From: Bdellovibrionales bacterium GWB1_55_8 | GTDB taxonomy: Bacteria; Bdellovibrionota; UBA1018 | Reading direction: 5' to 3' | NCBI GenBank assembly: GCA_001769835.1 | Contig: MEPR01000052.1 | Span: 1 to 64,000 of the forward strand | Length of the DNA: 64,000 nt | Shown here: positions 16,950-26,398 of the stretch, piece by piece | Numbering within the stretch: the first letter of the stretch is position 1 | Layout: each line of letters begins with the position of its first letter | The notes under the pieces: model-generated | What the model saw: the letters and a program-made list of their open reading frames with translations, nothing else | What the model was told of the DNA's origin: nothing | Databases searched by the model: none | Program-made: the position numbers and the translations under genes

Positions 16950-19900
16950 TTAGCGATACTTCTCGTATAAATCGCGGTCCGGCGCATCCGGTTCCATCTG
17001 AATATATTTTCGATATGCCGTGGCCGCGCTGGTGGAATCTCCGGAAGCTTCGTAAGCCATACCCAGGCGTTTGTGGATAAGGGGGTTCGCCGGATCCAAT
17101 GCGATGGCCGCGTGAAAGAGCGCTATGGCACCGCCGTAGTTCTTGAGTAAATAATTCGCGTATCCTGCGATTGCCTTGGGCTCTGCGGATCTCGCAGCGA
17201 GTTGCATCGCCTTGGCCAGTGGCTCAAGGGCTTTCTGCGCATCACCCGCTTCCACAAGCTCCTTGCCCAAAGCGATCAGGGTCGTAACGCTGTTCGGGTT
17301 GTTCTTCAGCTCCGCGCGGAATTCGGAAATCGCTTCCTTGTGGTTCTTCATCACCGCGTAGAGGGCGCCGCTATAGTAACGCAAGTTGGGATACTTCGGA
17401 TAAACCATCTGAACGCGGTTGAGTTCCTCGCGGGCGAGCTCGAATTCGGCCCTTTGCGTATAAATCCGATACCGCTCCAGATATCCGGTCGGATCGGCGC
17501 TGTTCCGGTCCGAGTAGGCCTTGAATGCATCCAGCGCCTGCGCCATCGCGGTCTTGTCCGATGACTCGCGATTGAGATAAATCCTCGCTTGAAGCAGCCA
17601 CGAATACGCGTACTCGGAATTCGAGGCAATGGCCTGGGAAACGTTCTGCTGCGCCTGATCCCAGTCACCTTTTTGCATCTGAAATTCCGCGATGGCCGCC
17701 AGTAGCTCCGGATGCGCGGAATTCGATTTCTGCAGCTCATCCCGAAGCATATTGATCGCGCGATCAATGGACTCCGTGGCCGCGATGCACTTGGCCGTCC
17801 CGATGAGGGCCTTGAAATTGAGCGGGTCGAATCTTAGCGCGAGCGCATAAAAGAAGGGGGCCTGATCGAATCCTTGTCTCGTCTTGGTGGCAACCAGCGT
17901 CTCGGCATAGGCAAGGTAAACATCAGAGTCAATCCGATCGCGCGTCATGGCCTTTCGGTACAATCCCAGTGCCGCCTCGAGGTTGCCCTGCTTCGCGTAA
18001 ATATCCGCCGCCGCCTTGTCAATCGCGCTCTGCGAGACCGGCATTTTCCGGAATTTGTCCATGGCCGCCTGGGCTTCTTCCCACTCGTAACTCTGAATCA
18101 GAATGTCAATGTACTTGGACCAGACCTCGATGTCATTCTTCGCGATCGCAGCCGCCTTCGCATAGTAAGTTCGGGCATTTGAAAGATCATTCTGATGGGC
18201 AAAGAGATCTCCAATCGCGATCAGAGGAACAATCGACTTTTCGCTGGATTGCCTGGCGAGGAGAAAATTATTCAGTGCTTCCTGATATTTTCCCTGTCTG
18301 CGCAGACGCTGTCCCTCTCCAAGATAGAAGTACATGCGCGCTTCTTTTCGAAGTGCCTGAATCGTGTCGCCCGCCTTGGCCCTTAAGGAATAGAGTTCCA
18401 GAACGTATTCGTGATTGCCTTTGTCCAGCGCGACGGCTCGTTCCGCATCCGACAAGGCAATGTCCCATCGCTTGAAAAGCTGACTGAGCAGTCCGTGCAG
18501 ATGGTACGCCAGCGCCAGGTCACGCGGTCCAAGGAGATTCGCGTTTGCCACAAGAAAATCGAGGTGATCCGCTGCGAGCTTCAGATTTCCGGCTGAGTGC
18601 TGAAGCCTGGCGATGGCCAATCTCGATTTCGCATGCCTGCGATTCATCACGATGGCTTTTTCGTATTCTCCAAGTGCCTGTGCATTGTCGCCGAGCTTTT
18701 CCGCGATAACCCCTCGCAGATAAAATACCTTCGGACTGAACGCTTTCTGGTCCGCAATTTGTGAAATGTACCGTGCGGCCGTATGAGCATCGCCCCGCTG
18801 CAGGAATGTCAGGGCCAGATAGTAAAAGAGCTCTTTCGCGAAGTTCTGATGGGTCCTCGTGTAATTGACGATTCGATCCTGAGCGACCTCGGGCTTATTC
18901 ACCGTGATGAAAAACTCCACGTCGCTGATCACTGTTTCGGCAAGGTCCGGCCCGCGTGCCCGGGATTTCTCAATCAGGCTGTAAATGACGCTGAAATAGT
19001 TCTCATCCTTGTTGGAGGAATCGATCAGGTTCAAGTAACTCGAAGCCAGCATGGCAAGCGCCTTGACGTTCTCAATCTGATAAGACGCCGAAAGCTGCAG
19101 CTTCGAAACCGCTGCAATATACCCCGCCGCCGTATCCTCAAGATAGAAGGGCACTGCCTCTAAATAGGTCGCTTCGCTTTTTTGCGGGTCAGGATTCGGG
19201 GCCGGGGTGGGTTGCTTCGGGCGGACCAATTCAGCAACCGCCTTCTTCGTCTGGGGTTGCTCGTCCAACATCAGGAATTCGTACCCGACGAGGCCGAGCG
19301 CAATCGCAACGATCGTTGCGCGAATGAACTGCTTTCCCTTGCTTTGCTTCAGCGATCGCGCGCCACCTGCCTCGCCCCCTTTAGTGGGCCTCTGAAGCAT
19401 CACGGTTTTTTCCGCTGATACATTTCGCGGCTTCACCGCTTCCATATCCAGCGAAATTCCTAAAGCATCTTCGGCTTCATTTGACTCCGGTGTCTCCGGT
19501 TTGCTGGGCGCGCGTGGCTGGGGCTCAATCGTCACCATCTCAGTCCGCTCGCCCTCATTATCGTCGCCCATTGACGACGCGTCGCTGCGCTCAGCGACTA
19601 CCGTCCGATCCCCACCCAATTCTTCAAGCGCCGGGTTCAAGGCTCGCGCTGCTGTGGCGTCTCCACCAGCTTCGCCGAGCGTCTTGAGTTCAGGAATAGA
19701 CAAACCTTCCTGTCCCGCGGTGCCGGGCAACATCTGAGTGGGCGTGCCCGCCATTTCATAGGAATCCAGGACAAGATCCGCAGGATCGTTTTTGTGAGGA
19801 GTTCCCCCAGCGTGACTGATCAGAAGGGCTGCAATCTCGGATATTCGGTTGATGTCCTGCCAGTCACCGTCAGGATATGGGCGGGCCATTTCCGTCCCGA

Positions 19901-20006
19901 TAATCTGGTTCTTCTGGATCAAAAGGTGAACGCGTTCCAGGTCCAGCGGACCTAAAATCCGCCCGGACGTCAGCTTCACCTTGTATTTCTGCCCGGAAGG
20001 CGTCAC
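16950..20006 (-). CDS. Membrane-anchored TPR protein with N-terminal GYF-like domain
   Basis: 1018 residues. Residues 7-65 form a GYF_2-like module (KVKLTSGRILGPLDLERVHL, later YPDGDWQDI). Residues 70-225 are a low-complexity acidic linker, 226-247 a single membrane helix, and 290-1015 a long array of tetratricopeptide repeats (for example YLRGVIAEKLGDNAQALGEY and HKRLGMAYEASGDSTSAATA). With this topology the linker is cytoplasmic and the TPR array periplasmic. It is 20 bp downstream of nuoN1, so it is the last gene of the complex I array; a scaffold or assembly role for the complexes is an inference from position. The linker holds four short Thr-x-Met/Val motifs. Confidence 0.82.
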   Translation of the reverse strand: MTPSGQKYKVKLTSGRILGPLDLERVHLLIQKNQIIGTEMARPYPDGDWQDINRISEIAALLISHAGGTPHKNDPADLVLDSYEMAGTPTQMLPGTAGQEGLSIPELKTLGEAGGDATAARALNPALEELGGDRTVVAERSDASSMGDDNEGERTEMVTIEPQPRAPSKPETPESNEAEDALGISLDMEAVKPRNVSAEKTVMLQRPTKGGEAGGARSLKQSKGKQFIRATIVAIALGLVGYEFLMLDEQPQTKKAVAELVRPKQPTPAPNPDPQKSEATYLEAVPFYLEDTAAGYIAAVSKLQLSASYQIENVKALAMLASSYLNLIDSSNKDENYFSVIYSLIEKSRARGPDLAETVISDVEFFITVNKPEVAQDRIVNYTRTHQNFAKELFYYLALTFLQRGDAHTAARYISQIADQKAFSPKVFYLRGVIAEKLGDNAQALGEYEKAIVMNRRHAKSRLAIARLQHSAGNLKLAADHLDFLVANANLLGPRDLALAYHLHGLLSQLFKRWDIALSDAERAVALDKGNHEYVLELYSLRAKAGDTIQALRKEARMYFYLGEGQRLRRQGKYQEALNNFLLARQSSEKSIVPLIAIGDLFAHQNDLSNARTYYAKAAAIAKNDIEVWSKYIDILIQSYEWEEAQAAMDKFRKMPVSQSAIDKAAADIYAKQGNLEAALGLYRKAMTRDRIDSDVYLAYAETLVATKTRQGFDQAPFFYALALRFDPLNFKALIGTAKCIAATESIDRAINMLRDELQKSNSAHPELLAAIAEFQMQKGDWDQAQQNVSQAIASNSEYAYSWLLQARIYLNRESSDKTAMAQALDAFKAYSDRNSADPTGYLERYRIYTQRAEFELAREELNRVQMVYPKYPNLRYYSGALYAVMKNHKEAISEFRAELKNNPNSVTTLIALGKELVEAGDAQKALEPLAKAMQLAARSAEPKAIAGYANYLLKNYGGAIALFHAAIALDPANPLIHKRLGMAYEASGDSTSAATAYRKYIQMEPDAPDRDLYEKYR

Positions 20007-20026
20007 TCAGACTCCCTCGGGTTCGG

Positions 20027-21532
20027 CTAAATACTGGTTATCGCCTTTTTTGCGGCGTATACCACGCGAGCCGGCATCACCCCGATTTGGAGTGTTGCTG
20101 CAACCATTGCAGCAACAGCGATGGCGGACCAAACGGAAACGGGCGAACGCGTCTGCGTACCGACCGGATCCCGCATGTACATATAGACCAGAACCCTGAG
20201 GTAATAATACACCGAGATCGCGCTGCAGAGCACGCTGATTACGACCAGCAGAATTTCATTCGCCTGAACGGCTGAGTAAAATAGGATGTATTTAGCCGCG
20301 AATCCCGCTGTCGGGGGAATCCCAGCAAGCGAGAACAAGAAGACGGCCATGGCAAACGCCAACCACGGGTGCCGTCGTGACAGCCCGGAAAAGTCATGCA
20401 AGTTCAATCCACCATCATCCCGGGTGGCAAGGATCGAAAGCACGACAAAAGCACCCAGGTTCATGACCGCATAGGCGACCAGATAGGTCATTAGCGGCGC
20501 ATACCCCTGTTCACTATGAGGCCCCGCGATCATGCCCACAAGCAGATACCCTGTGTGCGCGATGGAGGAATAAGCCAGCATTCGTTTCAGGTTGGTCTGG
20601 GTGAGGGCCACCAAATTCCCGAAAAGCATCGTCAGCACGGCACTCATCCAGAGAATGTCATGCAGGTGTGTCTGAATGGCCGTCGTCAGACCGGCACCAT
20701 ACCCGGTCGACACGAAAACCCGTAAAAACGCGGCAAAGGCAGCGGCCTTCAAGCCGGTTGCCATAAACCCGGTTACGGGAGTAGGTGCACCCTCATAAAC
20801 ATCGGGCATCCACATGTGGAACGGCACGGCGGCGACCTTGAACAGAAAGCCGATGATCACCAGCCATGCACCCAGCGTAAACGTCGGCGAAAGCGCGGCC
20901 GGATTCGCTCGGACGAAATCCAGAATTCCGCGGATCCCGATTGAGCCCGTAGAGCCATAGAGGAGCGCGGCCCCGTAAAGGAGCACAGCGGACGCACCAG
21001 ATCCCAAGACAAAGTATTTAACCGCTGCTTCGTTCGAGCGCCGATCCGTTCTCCGGTAACCCACCAGGATGTAGACCGCGAGCGACATCAACTCCAGCGC
21101 GATGAAAATCACGATCAGGTTGAGCGAGGATGCCATGAGCATCATTCCAAGCGCTGAAAAGAGGACCAGTAAATAGTATTCGGGGTGCTGCATCGCCTCG
21201 TTATCCAGATACCGGATCGAGGCGAACACCGTAACGACACCCGAAATCAGGAATATGAGGCTGAAAAAGTGGGTGTAGTTGTCGGACACCATCATGCCGT
21301 TGAAGAGGGCAACCGGCTCCTTTCCAAGGAGGCCGGCCACACTGACGATGGCTCCAACCAACCCCGTCAATACCACCGTGATCACCGGCCATTTTGGCGA
21401 CAGTGAGCGCATAACCGCTGCCAGAATCGCCAAAACCGTGGCGCCGAACACCCAGAAGTAGGGCATCAATGCGGAAAACTGTTCTGATGATAATGTCAGA
21501 AGTTCCGGACGAATCGTGGTGAGACTTTCCAT
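20027..21532 (-). CDS. nuoN: NADH-quinone oxidoreductase subunit N (canonical copy)
   Basis: 501 residues, 14 predicted membrane helices, antiporter-like subunit next to NuoK in the membrane arm. The proton-path residues are present: Glu147 in IALELMSL, Lys232 in LFKVAAVPFH and Lys262 in TGLKAAAF. The conserved PDVYEGAPTPVTGFM segment is intact. It starts 1 bp after the nuoM stop. It is the intact reference for its degenerate paralogue at 33415-34884. Confidence 0.95.
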   Translation of the reverse strand: MESLTTIRPELLTLSSEQFSALMPYFWVFGATVLAILAAVMRSLSPKWPVITVVLTGLVGAIVSVAGLLGKEPVALFNGMMVSDNYTHFFSLIFLISGVVTVFASIRYLDNEAMQHPEYYLLVLFSALGMMLMASSLNLIVIFIALELMSLAVYILVGYRRTDRRSNEAAVKYFVLGSGASAVLLYGAALLYGSTGSIGIRGILDFVRANPAALSPTFTLGAWLVIIGFLFKVAAVPFHMWMPDVYEGAPTPVTGFMATGLKAAAFAAFLRVFVSTGYGAGLTTAIQTHLHDILWMSAVLTMLFGNLVALTQTNLKRMLAYSSIAHTGYLLVGMIAGPHSEQGYAPLMTYLVAYAVMNLGAFVVLSILATRDDGGLNLHDFSGLSRRHPWLAFAMAVFLFSLAGIPPTAGFAAKYILFYSAVQANEILLVVISVLCSAISVYYYLRVLVYMYMRDPVGTQTRSPVSVWSAIAVAAMVAATLQIGVMPARVVYAAKKAITSI

Positions 21533-21533
21533 T

Positions 21534-23114
21534 TCAGTTTCCCTTCATTACGAGCTGCACAGATGAGGTGACCGGGTCAACAACCTGAGTCACTGCCGCT
21601 CCCCCCGGAATGCTTCGCGCCAGAAACCGTTCGATCGATGGTTCAAGTTTCTGGAAGAAGAAGTTCGGGAAAATGCCCATTGCGAACACCGCAATGATAA
21701 GAGGAACAAGCACCGCGATTTCACGCGCGGAAAGATCCTTCAGTCCTTCATTCTCTTTGTGGGTCACGGGTCCGAACATCACGCGCTGGAACATCCAGAG
21801 CATGTAGACGGCGCCAAAAATAACGCCCAGCGCGGCGATAGCCGTGAGGACCGGATTGGCTTTCCAGGAACCCAGAAGGATCAGGAATTCTCCGATGAAG
21901 CCGTTCGTACCCGGGAGGGCGACTGACGAGAGCGTGATAATGAGAAACGCCACCGCGAAAAGCGGCATTACGCGCGATATTCCACCAAAATGAGAAATCT
22001 CACGTGTATGGCGGCGTTCGTAAATCATTCCCACCAAAAGGAACAGCGCCCCTGTGGAAATTCCGTGATTCAGCATCTGGTAGTAGGCGCCCGTTGCTGC
22101 CACTGCATTGAGTGAAAACAGCCCCAGGATCACATATCCCATGTGACTGACGGACGAGTAAGCCACGAGCTTCTTGATATCCGGCTGCACCATCGCCACC
22201 CATGCGCCATATACGATCGCGATCGTTCCGAGCACCATGAAGGTGAGCTGATAATACGCGACGCCTTCCGGAAACAGCGGAAAGGCGAAGCGCATGAAGC
22301 CGTAGCCACCCATTTTAAGAAGAATGGCCGCCAGAATGACACTGCCTGCAGTCGGCGCCTGAACGTGGGCATCAGGCAACCAGGTGTGCAGGGGGAATAG
22401 CGGCACCTTGATAGAAAACGCGAGGGCAAATGCCAGGAACATCACGGACTGGGGAGAAGAAAAGGTACCGCCGCCCAGCGTGAGCTTGTAAAGATCGAGA
22501 ACCTGCATCGAATAGGTCCCGAACTGCACCTTGTGCTGGTAGGCAAGATAGAAAATCGCGACCAGCATCAGCAACGATCCGACCATCGTATAAAGGAAGA
22601 ACTTCATCGTGGCGTAGATGCGCTCTTTACCGCCCCAGATTCCGATCAGGAAATACATCGGTATCAACATCGCTTCCCAGAACACATAGAACAGGAAGAG
22701 ATCCGTCGCAACGAACGCACCGATCATTCCCGTCTCAAGCGAAAGAAGCAGAAAATAGTATTCCTTCAAGCGCTGCTCAACTGCGTTGAACGAACCCAGA
22801 ATCGCGATCGGCATGAGAAACGTTGTCAGCATGATCAGCCAGAGACTCAAGCCGTCCATACCCAAGCTGTACGAGATCCCGAAAACCGGCAACCATGCCA
22901 CCGTCTCCGTGAGCTGAAACTCGGGACCCGCTGGAATGTAGCGTTGATAAATCAGAACTGAAATCGCCAGGGTCAGCAAGGAGCCCAGGAGAGCCCAGAT
23001 TTTCAACGATGTCTTGCCGCCCTCTGTTCCTGATGGAATCAGGAGTCCCGCCAGGGACCACACGAACGGCAAGAACACAGTGGCTGTCAACAGATGCGAA
23101 TCAAGCCAAGCCAT
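21534..23114 (-). CDS. nuoM: NADH-quinone oxidoreductase subunit M (canonical copy)
   Basis: 526 residues from the ATG at 23114 (MAWLDSHLL), which overlaps the nuoL stop by 14 nt. A longer frame to 23243 exists but would run back through nuoL. The key residues are Glu147 in YVFWEAMLIP, Lys236 in SIKVPLFPLHTW and Lys267 in ILLKMGGYG. The signature PDAHVQAPTAGSV is intact. Antiporter-like proton-pumping subunit between NuoN and NuoL. Confidence 0.95.
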   Translation of the reverse strand: MAWLDSHLLTATVFLPFVWSLAGLLIPSGTEGGKTSLKIWALLGSLLTLAISVLIYQRYIPAGPEFQLTETVAWLPVFGISYSLGMDGLSLWLIMLTTFLMPIAILGSFNAVEQRLKEYYFLLLSLETGMIGAFVATDLFLFYVFWEAMLIPMYFLIGIWGGKERIYATMKFFLYTMVGSLLMLVAIFYLAYQHKVQFGTYSMQVLDLYKLTLGGGTFSSPQSVMFLAFALAFSIKVPLFPLHTWLPDAHVQAPTAGSVILAAILLKMGGYGFMRFAFPLFPEGVAYYQLTFMVLGTIAIVYGAWVAMVQPDIKKLVAYSSVSHMGYVILGLFSLNAVAATGAYYQMLNHGISTGALFLLVGMIYERRHTREISHFGGISRVMPLFAVAFLIITLSSVALPGTNGFIGEFLILLGSWKANPVLTAIAALGVIFGAVYMLWMFQRVMFGPVTHKENEGLKDLSAREIAVLVPLIIAVFAMGIFPNFFFQKLEPSIERFLARSIPGGAAVTQVVDPVTSSVQLVMKGN

Positions 23115-25095
23115 AGAGCAGATACCCCGCAGTAGCGATAATTCCGATAAGAAGAACAAAAGCGTAAAGATGAATGGAACCCGTCTGAACGACGCGAACC
23201 GTTTGACCAGACCATTCTGAGACACGGCCAAAGCCAAGAACAACGCGATCGATCACAGCCGTGTCGAAGCCCTTCCAAAGAGCGACTGACAGCGTGTAGA
23301 TGGGGCGCACAAAAAGAGCCTCATACAGCTCGTCCACATACCACTTGTTTTCAAGCAACTTGTGCACGCCGGCCCAGCGCTGCTTCAGCTTCTCGACTTT
23401 GGCAAGATCGGCGTAAAGCTTGAACGCGAAGAAAATACCGGCAGCAGCACCCGCCACGCTCAACGCCATCAGAACCCATTCCATTGCCGGCGCCACTCCA
23501 GCGGCCACGCCGTGATCCACCGGAATCACCGGCTCCAGCCAATGATCCAGCCAGCTCATGTGCGGGATCGCCATGAACCCGCCGATGACACTGAGAACCG
23601 CCAGCACCTGAAGGGGGAAGACCATTGTCATGGGGGATTCGTGAACAGCGCCACCATGACCATGTTCGTGGTGACCATCAGGATGAGTCGAATGGCCGTG
23701 ATGTTCGCCCTGCTCTTTGAATCGAGGCGACCCAAGGAAAGTCAGCGAGAAAAGCCGGGTCATGTAAAACGCTGTCATCACCGCGGTGACCGCTCCGAGG
23801 AGCCAGAACAGGAAAGATCCATGCTCGGCGCTGAAAGATCGCCAGAGGATCTCATCCTTCGAGAAGAACCCCGAGAACGGAGGAATACCGGCGATCGCAA
23901 GCCAACCGGCCGCGAAGGTGAGGTAGGTCCATTTCATCTTGGACTTCAGACCACCCATCTTCATGATGTCCTGCTCCTCATGCATTCCGTGGATCACACT
24001 TCCAGCGCCGAGGAACAGCAGGGCTTTGAAGAAGGCATGCGTGATGACATGAGATACGCCGGCCGAGTAGGCGCCCACACCACAACCCAGGAACATGTAC
24101 CCAAGCTGAGATACGGTCGAATACGCGAGAACTTTTTTGATATCGCGTTGAACGAGCGCGATGGTAGCGGCGAAGAAGGCGGTCACAACCCCAACGACCG
24201 CCACGACGGTGAGCGCGGTCGGAGAAAGGCTGTACATAAAGTTCAAGCGCGCCACCAGGTAAATACCGGACGTCACCATGGTCGCGGCATGGATCAGGGC
24301 CGAAACGGGTGTCGGACCAGCCATGGCATCAGGCAACCAGACATACAAGGGAATCTGCGCCGATTTGCCCATACATCCGACGAAAAGCAGGATGCAGATC
24401 GTTGTGATCGCAGTCAGATCGGCCGCGAGAAGGAGTCCGGCCGAACTGGACTGAAGCACCGTATCGCGCAGCGCGAGCAGATCCAGCGTGCCGAACTTGT
24501 CGTAGATCATGAACATCCCGAGCAGGAATCCGAAGTCCCCGATCCGGTTCACGATGAAAGCCTTTTTCCCGGCGCTCGCCTTGTCCATGTCGGCATACCA
24601 ATAACCGATCAACAGATAGCTGCAGAGTCCGACCCCTTCCCAGCCGAGGAAAAGGATTGGGAGCGATCCTCCCAGAACCAGCATCAGCATCGAAAAGGAA
24701 AAGAGGTTCAAGTAAGCGAAGAATTTGCCCGGCGTGGCGTCATGGCCCATGTAGCCGATCGAATAGAGATGAATCAGCGTCGCGACACCCGTGATGAAAA
24801 GGGTGAAGATCGACGAAAGCGGATCCGCTCGGAAGACCATCTCAAGATTGAAGTCACCGATCGTCATCCAGTCAAAAACGACCTGTTCAATCACCCGTGC
24901 TTCCGCCGGCATTCCTTTCAGCCGGAGAAAGACGAGAAGGGACAACACAAACGAGCCGCCGATTGCCGTAGTCGCGATGACCCCGGACACGGTCGCTCCG
25001 GCCTTCTTGCCTCCGGGAGGTGCCTGCACGGCAACATACCAGAGACCGTTTATTGCAAATCCTATCAACGGTAAAAGCGCTATCAGGGCCAACAT
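23101..25095 (-). CDS. nuoL: NADH-quinone oxidoreductase subunit L (canonical copy)
   Basis: 664 residues, the distal antiporter-like subunit. Glu153 lies in FLGWEGVGLCSYLLIGYW, Lys244 in CMGKSAQIPLYVWLPDAM, the His pair in ALIHAATMVTSG, and a Lys pair in RDIKKVLAYST. A His-rich cytosolic or periplasmic loop (HHGHSTHPDGHHEHGHGG) lies near residue 475, unusual and possibly metal-binding. The C-terminus carries the long lateral helix and final membrane helix. It starts 3 bp after the nuoK stop. Confidence 0.96.
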   Translation of the reverse strand: MLALIALLPLIGFAINGLWYVAVQAPPGGKKAGATVSGVIATTAIGGSFVLSLLVFLRLKGMPAEARVIEQVVFDWMTIGDFNLEMVFRADPLSSIFTLFITGVATLIHLYSIGYMGHDATPGKFFAYLNLFSFSMLMLVLGGSLPILFLGWEGVGLCSYLLIGYWYADMDKASAGKKAFIVNRIGDFGFLLGMFMIYDKFGTLDLLALRDTVLQSSSAGLLLAADLTAITTICILLFVGCMGKSAQIPLYVWLPDAMAGPTPVSALIHAATMVTSGIYLVARLNFMYSLSPTALTVVAVVGVVTAFFAATIALVQRDIKKVLAYSTVSQLGYMFLGCGVGAYSAGVSHVITHAFFKALLFLGAGSVIHGMHEEQDIMKMGGLKSKMKWTYLTFAAGWLAIAGIPPFSGFFSKDEILWRSFSAEHGSFLFWLLGAVTAVMTAFYMTRLFSLTFLGSPRFKEQGEHHGHSTHPDGHHEHGHGGAVHESPMTMVFPLQVLAVLSVIGGFMAIPHMSWLDHWLEPVIPVDHGVAAGVAPAMEWVLMALSVAGAAAGIFFAFKLYADLAKVEKLKQRWAGVHKLLENKWYVDELYEALFVRPIYTLSVALWKGFDTAVIDRVVLGFGRVSEWSGQTVRVVQTGSIHLYAFVLLIGIIATAGYLLYGLA

Positions 25096-25098
25096 GCG

Positions 25099-25407
25099 TC
25101 ACTCCCTCAAAAGCTGAATTTCTTCCGTGCTCACGCTTCTGAGCGTGCGGAACATGGCGATCACAAGGGCAAGTCCCACTGCGGACTCCGCTGCCGCGAC
25201 CGTAATAATGAAGAACACGGACATCTGTCCGGCCATATCCTGAAGCAGTGTCGAATAGGTGACGAATGTCAGGTTTACGGCGTTCAACATGAGCTCAATG
25301 CACATCAGAATGACCAGGATGTTTTTCCTGATCAGTATCCCGGTAAAACCGATCATGAAGATGATGGAAGAAAACGAAAGCACGACCCATGGCTCAACCT
25401 GGTTCAC
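25099..25407 (-). CDS. nuoK: NADH-quinone oxidoreductase subunit K (canonical copy)
   Basis: 102 residues, three membrane helices, MrpC-like. The two membrane glutamates needed for pumping are present: Glu38 in MCIELMLNAVNL and Glu74 in AAAESAVGLAL. Its start overlaps nuoJ by 4 nt. Confidence 0.95.
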   Translation of the reverse strand: MNQVEPWVVLSFSSIIFMIGFTGILIRKNILVILMCIELMLNAVNLTFVTYSTLLQDMAGQMSVFFIITVAAAESAVGLALVIAMFRTLRSVSTEEIQLLRE

Positions 25408-25952
25408 TTGCCACCTCCTTTGCGGGCAGCGGACATCTGCCGTTTCGCAATGGCTACGGTTCCGATAATCGCGCCCAGGAGCAGCACCGACGTGAGCTCA
25501 AACGGCAGGATATATTCAGAGAACATCAATTCGGAAACAACCTGGGTATTACCGCCGGCGGCGGTAATCGCCTCAGTTGTGAAGGGGCCCAGAATCGCCG
25601 GCGTGCCGGTGTTCTTGAACGCCCAGACAAAAACAGCGAGAAGCGACATCGCAGCAAGCACGGAAAGGGCCATCAGAATGGGGTGCGGTTTTCCGGCCTC
25701 ACCCGTGTCGCGAGTCACATCAAGGAGCATGATGACGAACACGAACAGCACCATGATGGCGCCGGCGTAAACAATGATCTGAAGCGCGGCGATCAGGTGC
25801 GCTCCCAGCATGGCGTAAATCGCGGCGAAGGCAAAGAAAACCAGAATGAGACTGAAGGCGCTCGTGACCGGGCTCTTCGCCAGAACAACCATCAACGCAC
25901 AGGCGATCGCCAATGCGCCGAACACATAAAAAAAGACAGGAGAGAGTTCCAT
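25404..25952 (-). CDS. nuoJ: NADH-quinone oxidoreductase subunit J (canonical copy)
   Basis: 182 residues, five membrane helices. The conserved third-helix segment IVYAGAIMVLFVFVIML, site of the pi-bulge Tyr/Gly in known structures, is intact. It overlaps nuoK by 4 nt and shares its first base with the nuoI stop region. Confidence 0.93.
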   Translation of the reverse strand: MELSPVFFYVFGALAIACALMVVLAKSPVTSAFSLILVFFAFAAIYAMLGAHLIAALQIIVYAGAIMVLFVFVIMLLDVTRDTGEAGKPHPILMALSVLAAMSLLAVFVWAFKNTGTPAILGPFTTEAITAAGGNTQVVSELMFSEYILPFELTSVLLLGAIIGTVAIAKRQMSAARKGGGK

Positions 25953-26395
25953 TATTTATTCCCCCTCTGTTCCATCAGGAATGATCTGTCATAAACGTCG
26001 CGCGATTCCGTGCTCATTTCGTAAATCGTGCTCAGTTTAATCGCGTCCTTCGGACAGGCTTCCTCACACATGCCACAGAAGCAGCACCGGAGAATATCGA
26101 TCTCGAACTGAACCGGATACTTCTCTTTGTCCGGTCGCTCCCCTGCAACGATATGAATGCATTCTGCCGGACAAACCGTCGGACAGAGCATGCACGCCGT
26201 ACAATTCTCAACCCCGTTCGTGGCCTTGATATAGTGCTGACCACGGAAGCGATCGGAATATTTCCGCCGTTCCTCAGGATACTGAATCGTTATTTTTGGC
26301 GCAAAAAAGAAGTTCTTGATGGTGATCGCGAGGCCTTTGGCCACGTCCACCAGGTACATTCGCCGAATCAGGCTTTCCTTTGTCTTGAGTAGCAT
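25952..26395 (-). CDS. nuoI: NADH-quinone oxidoreductase subunit I (canonical copy)
   Basis: 147 residues with two ferredoxin-type [4Fe-4S] motifs for clusters N6a and N6b: CTACMLCPTVCP and CCFCGMCEEACP. It bridges electrons from NuoG to the N2 cluster of NuoB. The N-terminal amphipathic stretch contacts NuoH. It lies 3 bp after nuoH and directly before nuoJ. Confidence 0.95.
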   Translation of the reverse strand: MLLKTKESLIRRMYLVDVAKGLAITIKNFFFAPKITIQYPEERRKYSDRFRGQHYIKATNGVENCTACMLCPTVCPAECIHIVAGERPDKEKYPVQFEIDILRCCFCGMCEEACPKDAIKLSTIYEMSTESRDVYDRSFLMEQRGNK

Positions 26396-26398
26396 CGA

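Noticed and set aside
23362..25074. A 570-codon open frame on the plus strand opposite nuoL
   Set aside because: Its product is rich in Arg, His and Glu with no domain, and it lies wholly antisense to a conserved gene; a typical high-GC shadow.
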